Program-made: the position numbers and the translations under genes
Notes under the pieces: model-generated
The model's input: only the letters and a program-made list of their open reading frames with translations
What the model was told of the DNA's origin: nothing
Databases searched by the model: none
Origin: Dyadobacter beijingensis DSM 21582
GTDB lineage: Bacteria > Bacteroidota > Bacteroidia > Cytophagales > Spirosomataceae
DNA length: 64,000 nucleotides
NCBI RefSeq assembly: GCF_000382205.1
Contig: NZ_KB907787.1
Location: 1,279,176 to 1,343,175 of the forward strand
Reading direction: 5' to 3'
Part shown: one piece after another, positions 34,458-43,603 of the stretch
Layout: each line of letters begins with the position of its first letter
Numbering within the stretch: position 1 is the first letter of the stretch

Positions 34458-34492
34458 TCACATTTGTGATTGTTACAAGCGGTCGCTTGTAA
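34458..34492. promoter_or_regulatory. Two adjacent dyads upstream of the T9SS adhesin
   Basis: TCACA-TT-TGTGA at 34458-34469, then a perfect 20-base palindrome with nine-base arms (TTACAAGCG / CGCTTGTAA, 34473-34492). The palindrome ends 25 bases before the ATG at 34518. Neither dyad has a T run, so an operator for a dimeric regulator is the best reading. Confidence 0.55.
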
Positions 34493-34517
34493 ACGTTTCA
34501 CTCTAATCAGTCGTGTT

Positions 34518-36233
34518 ATGTTCAAAAATTACAGGAAGGCGGCGCTTGCCGTGATGGGTTGCATGATATCACAGTTCGTTTCGGCCCAGACACATTACGG
34601 CGTCGGGGCAGGTACACAAGGGCAGTTTCATTCGCATTTTGGCGTGGATGCGGGGAAAGTGAGTACGGGGCCGTCCAATACGTTTATCGGGCAGGAGGCC
34701 GGGGCGAATAATGGGGTAGCGAATGACAACACTTTTGTTGGCTACAAATCGGGCGGATTAAATGTCGGTGGAATTGACAACACTTTTGTCGGAAGTCTTG
34801 CCGGTAAGTCTAATACTACGGGTTTTCAGAATGTGTTTTTGGGTAGAGAGGCGGGTGGGAGCAATCAGATTGGCGGGCTCAATGTTTACCTAGGCTTTCA
34901 GGCGGCGGCTTTAAATACACAAGGAGGAAGCAACTGTGCGATAGGGGCCCTAGCTAACTATCTGGGGACCAGCGGAAATTACAATGTCTTTGTGGGTACG
35001 CAGGCAGGCGAGGCAAACAGTGGTAGTGAAAACGTCATCATCGGCTTTGCTTCCGGTACGAATAACAAGGGCGATTTTAATGTCTTTACCGGAAGCCATG
35101 CCGGTTACAGCAATACCTCGGGATTTGAAAACACTTTTTTGGGGGATTATGCGGGATATAGCGGTGCCGTCGGGTACCGTAATACTTATGTCGGGGCACG
35201 GGCGGGCTTCTTCAACCAGACTGGCTCTGACAACGTATTTCTAGGTAATTGGTCGGGATATTTTAACACGGGTGGGCAAGGCAATACATTTTTAGGTTTT
35301 CATGCGGGGGAGAGCAATACCAGTGGAAAAAGAAATACCTACGTGGGTTACAATGCCAGCGGCGATTCTAACCTGACCAATGCGACAGCCATAGGTGCTT
35401 CCGCAAAAGTAACTGCTAGCAATAGCCTTGTTTTGGGGCAGAAAGCCAGCGTAGGCATCGGCATATCCGCACCATCTTTCCAATTACATTTAAGCACCGA
35501 TGCCGCGGCCAAACCCGGCTCCGCACTTTGGACGGTAGCTTCCGACAGGCGCCTCAAACAGAACATTACCGAGTTTAATGATGGTCTGGACGTTCTCAAA
35601 CAAATCCACCCCGTCCGATTCCAATACAACGGCCAGGCAGGCATTGAAACGGGTAGCAAACAATTTGTCGGCATTATCGCACAGGAAATGCAGAAAATAG
35701 CGCCCTACACAGTCGGTTCATTCACGCACCAGGATTCATTGGGAAACAAAACAGAATACCTGGATTATGACGCCAATGCGGTGACTTATATTCTGATCAA
35801 CTCGGTGAAAGAACAGCAGCAGGTAATCGAGCGAAAGGATGCGGAATTGAAAGAAATGAATGCGCAAGTCGCCGCATTGTCGAAGCGACTCGAACAGTTA
35901 GAGCAGGTCGTGGCATCCAATACCGCAAAGCCGTTGACTGGCAACGCTGCGCGCGTTGAACCGAATGCGAATGGAGTGGTTCTCGAACAAAATGCGCCGA
36001 ATGGGTTTTCAAAAAACTCGTCGATCAGATTCTTTATTCCGCAATCTGTGAAGGAGGCGTCCGTTGAGGTATATTCTGTAAATGGTATTAAGGTGAACTC
36101 CTATCCGTTAAAGGAAAGGGGAGAGGGAGAACTGACAATTTCAGCATCGGATTTTCAAAACGGGGTTTTTCTGTATGACCTGATAACCGACGGAAAAAGC
36201 AACGGTGTGAAGAAAATGGTGGTTCAGAAGTAA
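34518..36233 (+). CDS. T9SS-exported repeat adhesin with endosialidase-type (S74) chaperone domain
   Basis: A 571-residue protein from the ATG at 34518. In order: signal peptide ending near QFVSAQ; about 13 imperfect repeats of roughly 20 residues with the pattern NTFVG..AG..N..G (about 35-300), like YadA-head beta-roll repeats; an intramolecular chaperone of endosialidase domain (Peptidase S74, about 339-430) starting ASDRRLKQNI, holding the Ser and Lys needed for self-cleavage; a short coiled coil (about 428-470); and a T9SS sorting domain in the last 80 residues (VEVYSVNGIKVNSY, ending VKKMVVQK). It resembles phage tail-fibre proteins in part, but the sorting domain marks it as a cell-surface protein. 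A terminator follows. Confidence 0.82.
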   Translation: MFKNYRKAALAVMGCMISQFVSAQTHYGVGAGTQGQFHSHFGVDAGKVSTGPSNTFIGQEAGANNGVANDNTFVGYKSGGLNVGGIDNTFVGSLAGKSNTTGFQNVFLGREAGGSNQIGGLNVYLGFQAAALNTQGGSNCAIGALANYLGTSGNYNVFVGTQAGEANSGSENVIIGFASGTNNKGDFNVFTGSHAGYSNTSGFENTFLGDYAGYSGAVGYRNTYVGARAGFFNQTGSDNVFLGNWSGYFNTGGQGNTFLGFHAGESNTSGKRNTYVGYNASGDSNLTNATAIGASAKVTASNSLVLGQKASVGIGISAPSFQLHLSTDAAAKPGSALWTVASDRRLKQNITEFNDGLDVLKQIHPVRFQYNGQAGIETGSKQFVGIIAQEMQKIAPYTVGSFTHQDSLGNKTEYLDYDANAVTYILINSVKEQQQVIERKDAELKEMNAQVAALSKRLEQLEQVVASNTAKPLTGNAARVEPNANGVVLEQNAPNGFSKNSSIRFFIPQSVKEASVEVYSVNGIKVNSYPLKERGEGELTISASDFQNGVFLYDLITDGKSNGVKKMVVQK

Positions 36234-36255
36234 ATTTGTTACCCATTAGGAATGT

Positions 36256-36287
36256 AAAAGCGGGCTCCCGTCAAGGAGCCCGCTTTT
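36256..36287. terminator. Bidirectional terminator
   Basis: Perfect 13-base inverted repeat (arms 36256-36268 and 36275-36287, AAAAGCGGGCTCC / GGAGCCCGCTTTT) with a six-base loop, between the convergent T9SS adhesin and ThuA-fusion genes. Confidence 0.88.
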
Positions 36288-36310
36288 ATCATTTTACTAA
36301 AAAATCACTT

Positions 36311-39300
36311 TCACAACACAGTATTCTCAAACCGCACCGATTCAATCGAGAACAGCGGCTTGTTGCCTGCTTCGGCGTTTTTAAATACAAAATACACCTT
36401 ATGCAACTTCCCATCGGCCGGGGCTTTCACCGGGATGCTGATGGTTTCCGTCTTATCGACTTTGCCTTCGCCGATTTTAGCTCCGGCAACACCATCGAGG
36501 CGTACTTCCAGGATGCCGCCCGCGGAGCGACCTGCATTGCTTCCTACCGAGACAGAGAGCTTCGAAATTTCGGTCAGGTCGATCTCGTCGAAGGCGATGA
36601 AGCCGCCGTCTTTCATGCCGATTACCATTTCATTACCATTTTCACCCTTGTACTTAAAGGTATTTCTGGTTGTGTCGGCCGTGTTGGCTAGCAGGGTAGC
36701 CGGGCGTAATGCCACGGTTTTACTTCCCGTCAATGGGCCCATATTGCCGTTACCTTTGTCGGTGTAGCTGGCTGTGAAGATGTACGAACCATCTTTCTTT
36801 TTAGCTTGTGTCACGTATGCGCTTTTCAGCGGTTTTTTGTCCACAGCCTTTTCATTTGCCAGGCCGAGAATGTATTTCACCATTTCTTCCACTTCCTCAG
36901 GCTTGTGCTGCGGGTGACCGGGCATTGCCTGCTCGCCCCAAACGCCGCTTCCGCCTTTCAGTACCTTGTCGGTAAGCGTCTTCAACGAATTGCGCTCGCT
37001 TTTGTATTTCTTGGCAACTTCGCGGTACGCAGGACCGATCGATTTTTTATCGATCGAATGGCAAGCTTTACAGTCGCTCAGCTCGATCATGCGTTTACCG
37101 GTTTCAAAGCCGGTATTGGCCTGGTGACCTTGCGCGAGCTGGGTTTTATCGAAACCTTCGAGATAGTTAATGGTCAGTACCACCTCGTCTTCCGGGATTT
37201 TTTTGTTAGCAAGGCTACCATCTTCCTTATCTGAAACGGAAACTTCGTAATTCACAGGCTTATCGTTCCAATAGAAAGTCTTATTGCCTTTAATCGCCAC
37301 GTCTACTTTTGGAATAGCGTTACCCACGCGCACGATCACCTCCGAAGTGTTGGAGTTACCCGCATTGTCGGTGACTTTTAGGGTAGCAGTGTATTCTCCT
37401 GGTTTAGCGTACGTGAAGCTTGGGTTAGCCAGCGTACTTTTCGGCAGACCTTTGCCGAAAGACCACTCATATTTGATTGGGTCGCCATCGTGGTCCATGG
37501 AGCCTTTCGATGAGAAATTCACCTTCAATGGTGTGGCACCCGTTGTGTTCGTCGCGCTGGCAATGGCAACCGGAACGCGGTTACCGGCATTGAATGTGAT
37601 ATGCGAGAGGCTGGCTTCGTCATTTTGGGCAAACCAGTTCGGGCCGTATTCCAATGTATACAATGAACCATCTTTGGCAAACTGCATGTCGATCGGGTGG
37701 CTGAACTTGGTGTCCGGCATAAAGCGTTCGATGCTTTGCAGGTCGCCTTTCTCGTTCATGGTAACGATATTGATGTAGTCGCGAATCCAGTCGTAGGCGA
37801 AGAATTTGCCATTGTAATACGAAGGGAATTTAACTTTGCTATCCTGAAAATCGTCCGAGTAGTAAACCGGTCCGGCCATGGCGTTACGTCCGCCCTTACC
37901 CACGATGGCGCCGAATTCCGGCGAATCGGCATACGGATAGTAGATGAATGCCGGCTGAGCAGGCGGTAGTTCCTGAATACCGGTATTATGCGGGGAGTTA
38001 TTGATCGGTTTCAAAGGATCGAACGGTTTGCCGGAAGTACTGTCGGCGAAGTTGAAATCGATATAAGGCCTGTTGTTTCCAATAAACAGCGGATAGCCGA
38101 AATAGCCTGCTTTTCTTGCCTGATTAACCTCATCATAACCTCTCGGGCCACGTTTCGGATCGTCGTTGGATGCGTCCGGACCCACATCGCCCCAATACAA
38201 ATAGCCCGTGTGCTGGTCTACCGAAATGCGGTATGGGTTACGGGTACCCATTACATAAATTTCAGGACGCGTTTTGTCGGTTCCGGGAGGAAAGAGGTTG
38301 CCTTCGGGAATGTCGTACAGGTTGGTACCGCCTGGCATATTCGCACGACGGTCTCCGTAGCGCGGCTTAATGCGCAATACCTTTCCTCTCAACGAGTTGG
38401 TATTCGAGGAAGTATGCTGCCCATCCCAGCCCTCACGGCCCGGACGCTCGTCGATAGGCCCGTAACCGTTCGACTGGAACGGGTTCACGTCGTCACCGGT
38501 AGACAGGTAAAGATTGCCTTTCGCATCCCAGGCGATGGAGCCGCCGGTATGGCAGCAGTCGGTACGCTTTACGGGAACTGTCAGAAGCACTTCTTCGGTG
38601 CTCAACAGCACGGTGTCCTTCACATCATCATATTTAAATCTCGACAAATGCTGCGCCGTATCTTTTTCCGTCGAAGGCGGCGAATAGTACATGTAAATCA
38701 GCTTGTTCGTCTTGAAGTTCGGGTCGATATTCAGGCCCATGAGGCCATATTCCTGTTTGGTGTACACAGGAACTTCACCCACGATCTTGACCTTCCCGGT
38801 TTTGGGATTGAACAACTTTACCTTTCCCTTACGCTCGGTAAAAAGCACCCGTTGATCATCCAGGACGACCAATTCGGTAGGTTCGTCAAGTTTGGTAGCC
38901 AATACTTTTTTAGTAAACCGGTTTTCTTCCGGACGTGATTTGGCATAATCCAGCTTAGAAGCCATGGCCCAGTTGAGTCCGCCTGTGAAGTGTTTCACAA
39001 AAACCGGGTTTACGAAAGTTGCATCTTCGTGCCCGAAATTGGTATAAAATGCACGGCCCCCGTCGAACTCGTGGTACCACGACATCGGGTGGTTATCGCC
39101 CATTTTACCATCCTTGTAGGTTTTCTCGTCGATTTTTACGAGGACAGTTACCTTGTCGTTGAAGTTCTTGAAGTCGTAAAATTCATCCTTGATCTTCCAT
39201 TTTTTTGGAAAACCATCCATCGAGGGATGCTGATCGTTCACGACAAATGCTTCGCCTTCCTGCACATTCGGATTGCCCGGATGGCTCAGGAATTGCGCGC

Positions 39301-39718
39301 CGGCGAGTTTGTTATACCATGGCCAGTCATATTCGGTGTCGGTGGCGGCGTGGACGCCCACGTAGCCGCCGCCCGCCTGGATGTAACGTTCAAATGCGTC
39401 CTGCTGCTTGTCGTTCAGGACATTACCGGTGGTGTTCAGGAATATAACGGCTGCGTACTTTTGCAGGTTTTTATTGGTAAAGACGGCCGCATTCTCGGTA
39501 GTATCCACCGCGAAGCCGGTTTCTCTACCTAATTTCAGGATGGCAGTTTTCCCTGCCGGGATTGACGAATGCCGGAACCCGGCTGTTTTCGAGAATACCA
39601 GTACGCGCTTTTCCGGCGTCACCGTCTGTGCCGTAGCCACCAGACCGCAACAGGCCAGTGCCGCCACCCCGGCGATCCTGAAACGTTTCAATACTTTTTG
39701 AAAAGGGGATTCACTCAT
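36311..39718 (-). CDS. ThuA / PQQ-type sugar dehydrogenase / PKD / cytochrome c fusion protein
   Basis: An exported 1135-residue multidomain protein (ATG at 39718; a further ATG at 39757 would add 13 residues ahead of the signal peptide). Domains in order: signal peptide ending near VATAQ; ThuA-like domain about 36-255 (RVLVFSKTAGFRHSSI; GGYVGVHAATDTEYDW); glucose/sorbosone dehydrogenase-type beta-propeller about 265-690 (YGLMGLNIDPNF; CCHTGGSIAWDAKGNLYLSTGDD by position); PKD domain about 713-803; cytochrome c with haem site C883-K-A-C886-H887; and a C-terminal carbohydrate-binding-like domain about 973-1135. It probably oxidises sugars in the periplasm and passes electrons to its own haem. 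Confidence 0.85.
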   Translation of the reverse strand: MSESPFQKVLKRFRIAGVAALACCGLVATAQTVTPEKRVLVFSKTAGFRHSSIPAGKTAILKLGRETGFAVDTTENAAVFTNKNLQKYAAVIFLNTTGNVLNDKQQDAFERYIQAGGGYVGVHAATDTEYDWPWYNKLAGAQFLSHPGNPNVQEGEAFVVNDQHPSMDGFPKKWKIKDEFYDFKNFNDKVTVLVKIDEKTYKDGKMGDNHPMSWYHEFDGGRAFYTNFGHEDATFVNPVFVKHFTGGLNWAMASKLDYAKSRPEENRFTKKVLATKLDEPTELVVLDDQRVLFTERKGKVKLFNPKTGKVKIVGEVPVYTKQEYGLMGLNIDPNFKTNKLIYMYYSPPSTEKDTAQHLSRFKYDDVKDTVLLSTEEVLLTVPVKRTDCCHTGGSIAWDAKGNLYLSTGDDVNPFQSNGYGPIDERPGREGWDGQHTSSNTNSLRGKVLRIKPRYGDRRANMPGGTNLYDIPEGNLFPPGTDKTRPEIYVMGTRNPYRISVDQHTGYLYWGDVGPDASNDDPKRGPRGYDEVNQARKAGYFGYPLFIGNNRPYIDFNFADSTSGKPFDPLKPINNSPHNTGIQELPPAQPAFIYYPYADSPEFGAIVGKGGRNAMAGPVYYSDDFQDSKVKFPSYYNGKFFAYDWIRDYINIVTMNEKGDLQSIERFMPDTKFSHPIDMQFAKDGSLYTLEYGPNWFAQNDEASLSHITFNAGNRVPVAIASATNTTGATPLKVNFSSKGSMDHDGDPIKYEWSFGKGLPKSTLANPSFTYAKPGEYTATLKVTDNAGNSNTSEVIVRVGNAIPKVDVAIKGNKTFYWNDKPVNYEVSVSDKEDGSLANKKIPEDEVVLTINYLEGFDKTQLAQGHQANTGFETGKRMIELSDCKACHSIDKKSIGPAYREVAKKYKSERNSLKTLTDKVLKGGSGVWGEQAMPGHPQHKPEEVEEMVKYILGLANEKAVDKKPLKSAYVTQAKKKDGSYIFTASYTDKGNGNMGPLTGSKTVALRPATLLANTADTTRNTFKYKGENGNEMVIGMKDGGFIAFDEIDLTEISKLSVSVGSNAGRSAGGILEVRLDGVAGAKIGEGKVDKTETISIPVKAPADGKLHKVYFVFKNAEAGNKPLFSIESVRFENTVL

Positions 39719-39796
39719 TATGATGATTTGGTTAACATGGAAAAACCTATCTTCCATAAGGAAGACAGGTTTTCAATATACTTGTAAGATCGACAA

Positions 39797-40849
39797 TTAT
39801 AGACCTAAAACCTTGCGGTTAAATGCCTCATCTGCACCGGTTCCTGCGAAATCGTCGAATGCTTTTGTCGTTACTTCGATGATGTGGCTTTCGATGAACG
39901 GTGCACCCTCCGCCGCGCCTTGTACGGGCGACTTAATGCAGCATTCCCATTCCAGCACCGCCCAGCTGTCGTAATCATACTGCGACAGTTTGGAAAAAAT
40001 CCCGCCGAAATCCACCTGGCCGTCTCCCAATGAACGGAAACGTCCCGCGCGGTCGGCCCAGCCTGCGAAGCCGCTGTAAACGCCTTGCTTACCGCTTGGG
40101 TTAAACTCCGCGTCTTTTACGTGGAAAGCCTTGATACGGTCGTGATACAAGTCGATGAACTGGAGGTAATCCAGCTGCTGCAGCACGAAATGGCTCGGAT
40201 CGTAGTTGATATTCGCGCGGGTGTGGCCGTCGAGGTAGTCAACAAACATTTCGAAAGTAGTACCGTCGAAGAGGTCCTCGCCCGGGTGCAGCTCGTAGGC
40301 CACATCCACGCCGTTTTCGTCATACACATCCAGGATAGGCTTCCAGCGGGTCGCCAATTCTTTGAATGCCGTTTCAACGAGGCCGGCAGGGCGCTGCGGC
40401 CACGGGTAAAGGAAAGGCCATGCCAGCGCGCCGGAGAATGTCGCGCTGGCTTTCAGACCAAGCCGACGGCTTGCCTGTGCTACATATTTCAAATGCTGGG
40501 TAGCCCATTCGGCACGCGCTTTCGGGTTGTTTCGAACTTCCGGTACGGCGAAACCGTCGTACATTTCGTCATAAACCGGGTGTGAAGCCACCAGCTGGCC
40601 GATAATGTGAGAAGCCAATTCGGTAATTGCCAGTCCTTTATCTGCCAGTTTGCCTTTCAGCTCATCGGCATAGGTCTGAGATTCCGCTGCCTGTTTCACG
40701 TCGATCACGCGCGGATCCCAGGTAGGGAGCTGCAAACCTTTATAGCCGAGCCCGGCCATGTAATCGGCAATGGTATCCAATGAGTTGAACGGAGCCTCAT
40801 CGCCCAAAAACTGAGCGAGGAAGATGCCGGGTCCTTTTATTGTTTTCAT
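39797..40849 (-). CDS. Sugar phosphate isomerase/epimerase-like TIM-barrel protein
   Basis: A 350-residue cytoplasmic protein of the xylose-isomerase-like TIM-barrel superfamily. Conserved strand ends with acidic or His metal ligands are visible: YKGLQLPTWDP, DVAYELHPGEDLFDG, NINYDPSHFVLQ, AFHVKDAEF and WAVLEWECC. There is no signal peptide, unlike the family member at 3073. It lies 78 bases before the ThuA-fusion gene and after two Gfo/Idh/MocA oxidoreductases on the same strand, so it probably acts on oxidised sugar or inositol intermediates. Confidence 0.85.
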   Translation of the reverse strand: MKTIKGPGIFLAQFLGDEAPFNSLDTIADYMAGLGYKGLQLPTWDPRVIDVKQAAESQTYADELKGKLADKGLAITELASHIIGQLVASHPVYDEMYDGFAVPEVRNNPKARAEWATQHLKYVAQASRRLGLKASATFSGALAWPFLYPWPQRPAGLVETAFKELATRWKPILDVYDENGVDVAYELHPGEDLFDGTTFEMFVDYLDGHTRANINYDPSHFVLQQLDYLQFIDLYHDRIKAFHVKDAEFNPSGKQGVYSGFAGWADRAGRFRSLGDGQVDFGGIFSKLSQYDYDSWAVLEWECCIKSPVQGAAEGAPFIESHIIEVTTKAFDDFAGTGADEAFNRKVLGL

Positions 40850-40878
40850 AGATATCTGTGTTTAGTGATCGAATGCGC

Positions 40879-40977
40879 GAATTGTCAGGTGTGGTCATTT
40901 GTAGTCAAGAGTTGTCATTTGTGGTCAAGTAGTCATTGATAGTATTTAATTAAAGCAATACCTGACAACACCCGACC
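40879..40977. repeat. Short direct and inverted repeats
   Basis: The motif GTCATTTGTRGTCAAG occurs at 40894-40909 and 40913-40928, with a partial copy at 40932. GTCAGGTGTGGTC near 40884 and the reverse complement of the bases near 40961-40976 are similar (12 of 16). This fills the 152-base gap between the isomerase and the Gfo/Idh/MocA genes; no terminator is seen. Confidence 0.55.
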
Positions 40978-41001
40978 TTTAACACATTCAATCATTCAAA
41001 A

Positions 41002-42147
41002 TTAAATTGTTACCCAAGCCTCAGCCCGGTTGCTTTCCAGGATCTTCTCGCAAATCAGCAACTCGCGGTAGCCGTCCGCAAACGTCGGGAATGTCGGGTT
41101 CTCCGGTTGCTTACCGGCTGCGATGGCGGCATACACTTCCTTGAACATTTGTTTCGAAGTATCCGGGAAGCCTTCGTTGTGGCCGCCAGGGAAGGTGATG
41201 GTCGAGCGGACGTCCTCGTTCACGAGCGACGGGTCGCGCATGAGGACTTCGTTTGCCTTGTCGCGGTTACCGATCCACATTTCGTTCGGGGATTCCGAGC
41301 ACCAGCTGAATGTCTTTTTAGAACCGGAAATTTCCAGTGACATGCGGTTTTTACGGCCTGCCGAAACCTGCGAAACGGTGATCACACCCTTGTTTCCATT
41401 ATCGAAACGGAGCAATACGTTGGCGTGGTCCTCGGTATTGATGGGGACATCGGCATAGTCTTCCGGCTGCAGCATTTTGCCCGAGTAAGTCTCAACGGCT
41501 TTCAAGGGCTTCTTGCGGGTTTTGTGAACGGTGTTGAAGTCCGCCAGAACGGCAACGGTTTTCAAGCCGGTAATGTATTCCAGGATGTCCATCAAGTGGG
41601 AACCGATGTCCGCGATCGCGCGTGAGTCGCCGGATTTGTCCGGTTCGAGGCGCCAGTTGTAGTCGGTTTCGTAAAACAGCCAGTCTTGCAGGTAAGAACC
41701 GATGAACGAATAAATCTCGCCCAGTTCGCCTTTTTCACGCATTGACTTCATCTGGCGGGCCAATGGGTAATAGCGCAGGTTGAAGTGAACGGCATTTACC
41801 AGACCGGTTTTCGCAGCGAGTTCAACGAGTTCTTCCGCTTCTGCGAGGTCTTTGGCCAATGGTTTTTCACAAATCACGTGTTTGCCGGCGAGCAATGCCG
41901 CCTTCGACTGTGAGTAGTGCAAAAAGTTAGGCGTGCAAATGTGGATAGCCTGAATGTCATCCTGTTTTAACAGTTCATCGAAAGTGTAGGAACGGGCAAT
42001 GCCAAGTGCGTCAGCTTTTTCCTTGGCCAGTTCTGCGGTCACTTCGCAAAGTGCGGCAACTTCTACATTAGGAAGACGTCTCAGTGCTTCAATATGTGCG
42101 GGGCCAATGAAGCCGGTACCGACAACGCCAACTTTGATTTTGTTCAT
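41002..42147 (-). CDS. Gfo/Idh/MocA family oxidoreductase
   Basis: A 381-residue NAD(P)-dependent sugar or inositol dehydrogenase. The Rossmann motif is VGVVGTGFIGPAHIEAL, and the conserved EKP (residues 94-96, in CEKPLAKDL) contains the catalytic lysine. The C-terminal domain has IGSHLMDILEYITGL, with the usual active-site His in GSHLMD. No signal peptide. The substrate cannot be read, but these enzymes commonly oxidise the C3 or C1 hydroxyl of sugars. A second paralogue lies 83 bases upstream in the same orientation, and the isomerase and ThuA fusion lie downstream. Confidence 0.9.
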   Translation of the reverse strand: MNKIKVGVVGTGFIGPAHIEALRRLPNVEVAALCEVTAELAKEKADALGIARSYTFDELLKQDDIQAIHICTPNFLHYSQSKAALLAGKHVICEKPLAKDLAEAEELVELAAKTGLVNAVHFNLRYYPLARQMKSMREKGELGEIYSFIGSYLQDWLFYETDYNWRLEPDKSGDSRAIADIGSHLMDILEYITGLKTVAVLADFNTVHKTRKKPLKAVETYSGKMLQPEDYADVPINTEDHANVLLRFDNGNKGVITVSQVSAGRKNRMSLEISGSKKTFSWCSESPNEMWIGNRDKANEVLMRDPSLVNEDVRSTITFPGGHNEGFPDTSKQMFKEVYAAIAAGKQPENPTFPTFADGYRELLICEKILESNRAEAWVTI

Positions 42148-42230
42148 AAATGGGTATGGAATGATTGGTGAAAAACAGTCCGCTCTCGCGGGTTAAATTG
42201 AGATGTAGGTGAATTGACTGCGTATCCGGA

Positions 42231-43376
42231 TCAGAAATCGGTCCATTTCGTCTCCGTCTTGTTCGAAGCGATGACGGCATCGATGAACTTCATGCCTCTC
42301 AAACCATCCTGTGCGGTCGGGAAGTCGTACACCGGATCGGCTTTTTTGCCTTCCCAGTAAGCCCTCACGTGAATGGCGAAGTTACGGTAGAGGTTGGCGA
42401 AGGCTTCGAAGTAGCCCTCGGGGTGGCCGGCCGGGATACGGGTATGCACCTGCGCGGCTTTGGACAGGTTGCCCACACCCGTACGGATGATGCGTGTGCC
42501 CTGGTTGGTTTTGTGGATCAATGTATTCGGCTCCATCTGCTTCCATTGGAGGCCGCCCGTTTCGCCGTAGACGCGGATATTGAGGTCGTTCTCCTCCCCG
42601 TTGGCGATCTGGCTGTTTTGCAGGATACCTTTGGCGCCGTTGTTGAAACGTAGCAGGATATTGGCGTCGTCATCCAGCAAACGGCCCTCCACAAATATTG
42701 TAAGGTCGGCGCAAATCTGGGTGATTTTCAGTCCGGTGACGTATTCTGCCAGGTTTTCGGCGTGGGTACCAATGTCGCCCAGGCCTCCCGCTGCTCCCGA
42801 ACGTTTGGGATCGGTGCGCCAGGCGGCCTGTTTGTTGCCGGTTACCTCCACCAGTGTGGCGAGCCAGCCCTGCGGATATTCCACAATGACCTTTCTAACT
42901 TCGCCAATGGCGCCCGAGGCGATCATCTGGCGGGCTTCTTTGACCATCGGGTAGCCGGTATAGTTGTGTGTGAGGCAGAAAACCAGCCCGGTTTTTTCGA
43001 CCAGCGCGACGATTTCTTCGGCTTCTTCGGTATTGAGGGTAATCGGTTTATCACAAACGACGTGGAAGCCATTTTCCAAAGCCAGCTTCGTAGGCGCGGC
43101 GTGTACGTGGTTAGGGGTAACGATGGCAACAAAATCCATGCGTTCGCCTTCCGGTAGTTGCTTTTCTTTCAGGATCATCTCCTCAAAGTCGTTATAAACC
43201 CTGTTTTCAGGCAGGTATAGCGCTTTTCCGGTTTCCTTAGACTTAGCGGGATCGGAGCTGAACACTCCGCAAACCAGCTCAATTTCTCCATCCATGATCG
43301 CTGCACGGCGATGGACCCCACCAATAAATGCATCCAGGGAGCCGCCTACCATGCCCATTCTGATCTTTCTTGACAT
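42231..43376 (-). CDS. Gfo/Idh/MocA family oxidoreductase, second paralogue
   Basis: A 381-residue paralogue. The N-terminus is MGMVGGSLDAFIGGVHRRA, a form in which the glycine-rich loop is altered (GGSLDAF) as in several inositol-dehydrogenase-like subgroups. CDKP replaces the usual EKP but keeps the lysine. The C-terminal domain retains GDIGTHAENLAEYVTG, with the active-site His. It is first in the minus-strand run and divergent from the MFS transporter; the 227 bases between them hold a minus-strand -7 box (CAAATATA at 43449-43456). Confidence 0.88.
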   Translation of the reverse strand: MSRKIRMGMVGGSLDAFIGGVHRRAAIMDGEIELVCGVFSSDPAKSKETGKALYLPENRVYNDFEEMILKEKQLPEGERMDFVAIVTPNHVHAAPTKLALENGFHVVCDKPITLNTEEAEEIVALVEKTGLVFCLTHNYTGYPMVKEARQMIASGAIGEVRKVIVEYPQGWLATLVEVTGNKQAAWRTDPKRSGAAGGLGDIGTHAENLAEYVTGLKITQICADLTIFVEGRLLDDDANILLRFNNGAKGILQNSQIANGEENDLNIRVYGETGGLQWKQMEPNTLIHKTNQGTRIIRTGVGNLSKAAQVHTRIPAGHPEGYFEAFANLYRNFAIHVRAYWEGKKADPVYDFPTAQDGLRGMKFIDAVIASNKTETKWTDF

Positions 43377-43448
43377 TCCAGTTGGTTTAAGGTTTTCGAA
43401 AAGATTTTATTAGTAAGAAAGAGTCGGGTAAAAAACTCTTACTTCTCA

Positions 43449-43456
43449 CAAATATA
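43449..43456 (-). promoter_or_regulatory. Putative -7 box for the sugar-oxidation operon
   Basis: CAAATATA reads TATATTTG on the minus strand, matching TAnnTTTG, 73 bases before the ATG at 43376. No clear -33 element. The flanking 227-base divergent region is A/T-rich and would hold the control of both the dehydrogenases and the transporter. Confidence 0.4.
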
Positions 43457-43603
43457 AATTTAAGACATAAAAAACATTGCTTAGGAATAATGAAAAGCAG
43501 TAGAATTCCCGGGAGTTTGTTTTTTTTGTGAAAATCTTAGAATAAAAACAGTATCCCGAAGTTATCAATCATCTAGTTCAAATAATCAAACCCATTACGT
43601 CAC

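Noticed and set aside
34458-34469. CRP-binding site
   Set aside because: The half-sites are in the order TCACA-N2-TGTGA, the reverse of the CRP consensus TGTGA-N6-TCACA.
34518-36233. Prophage tail fibre gene
   Set aside because: No other phage genes are nearby, and the protein has a signal peptide and a T9SS sorting domain.
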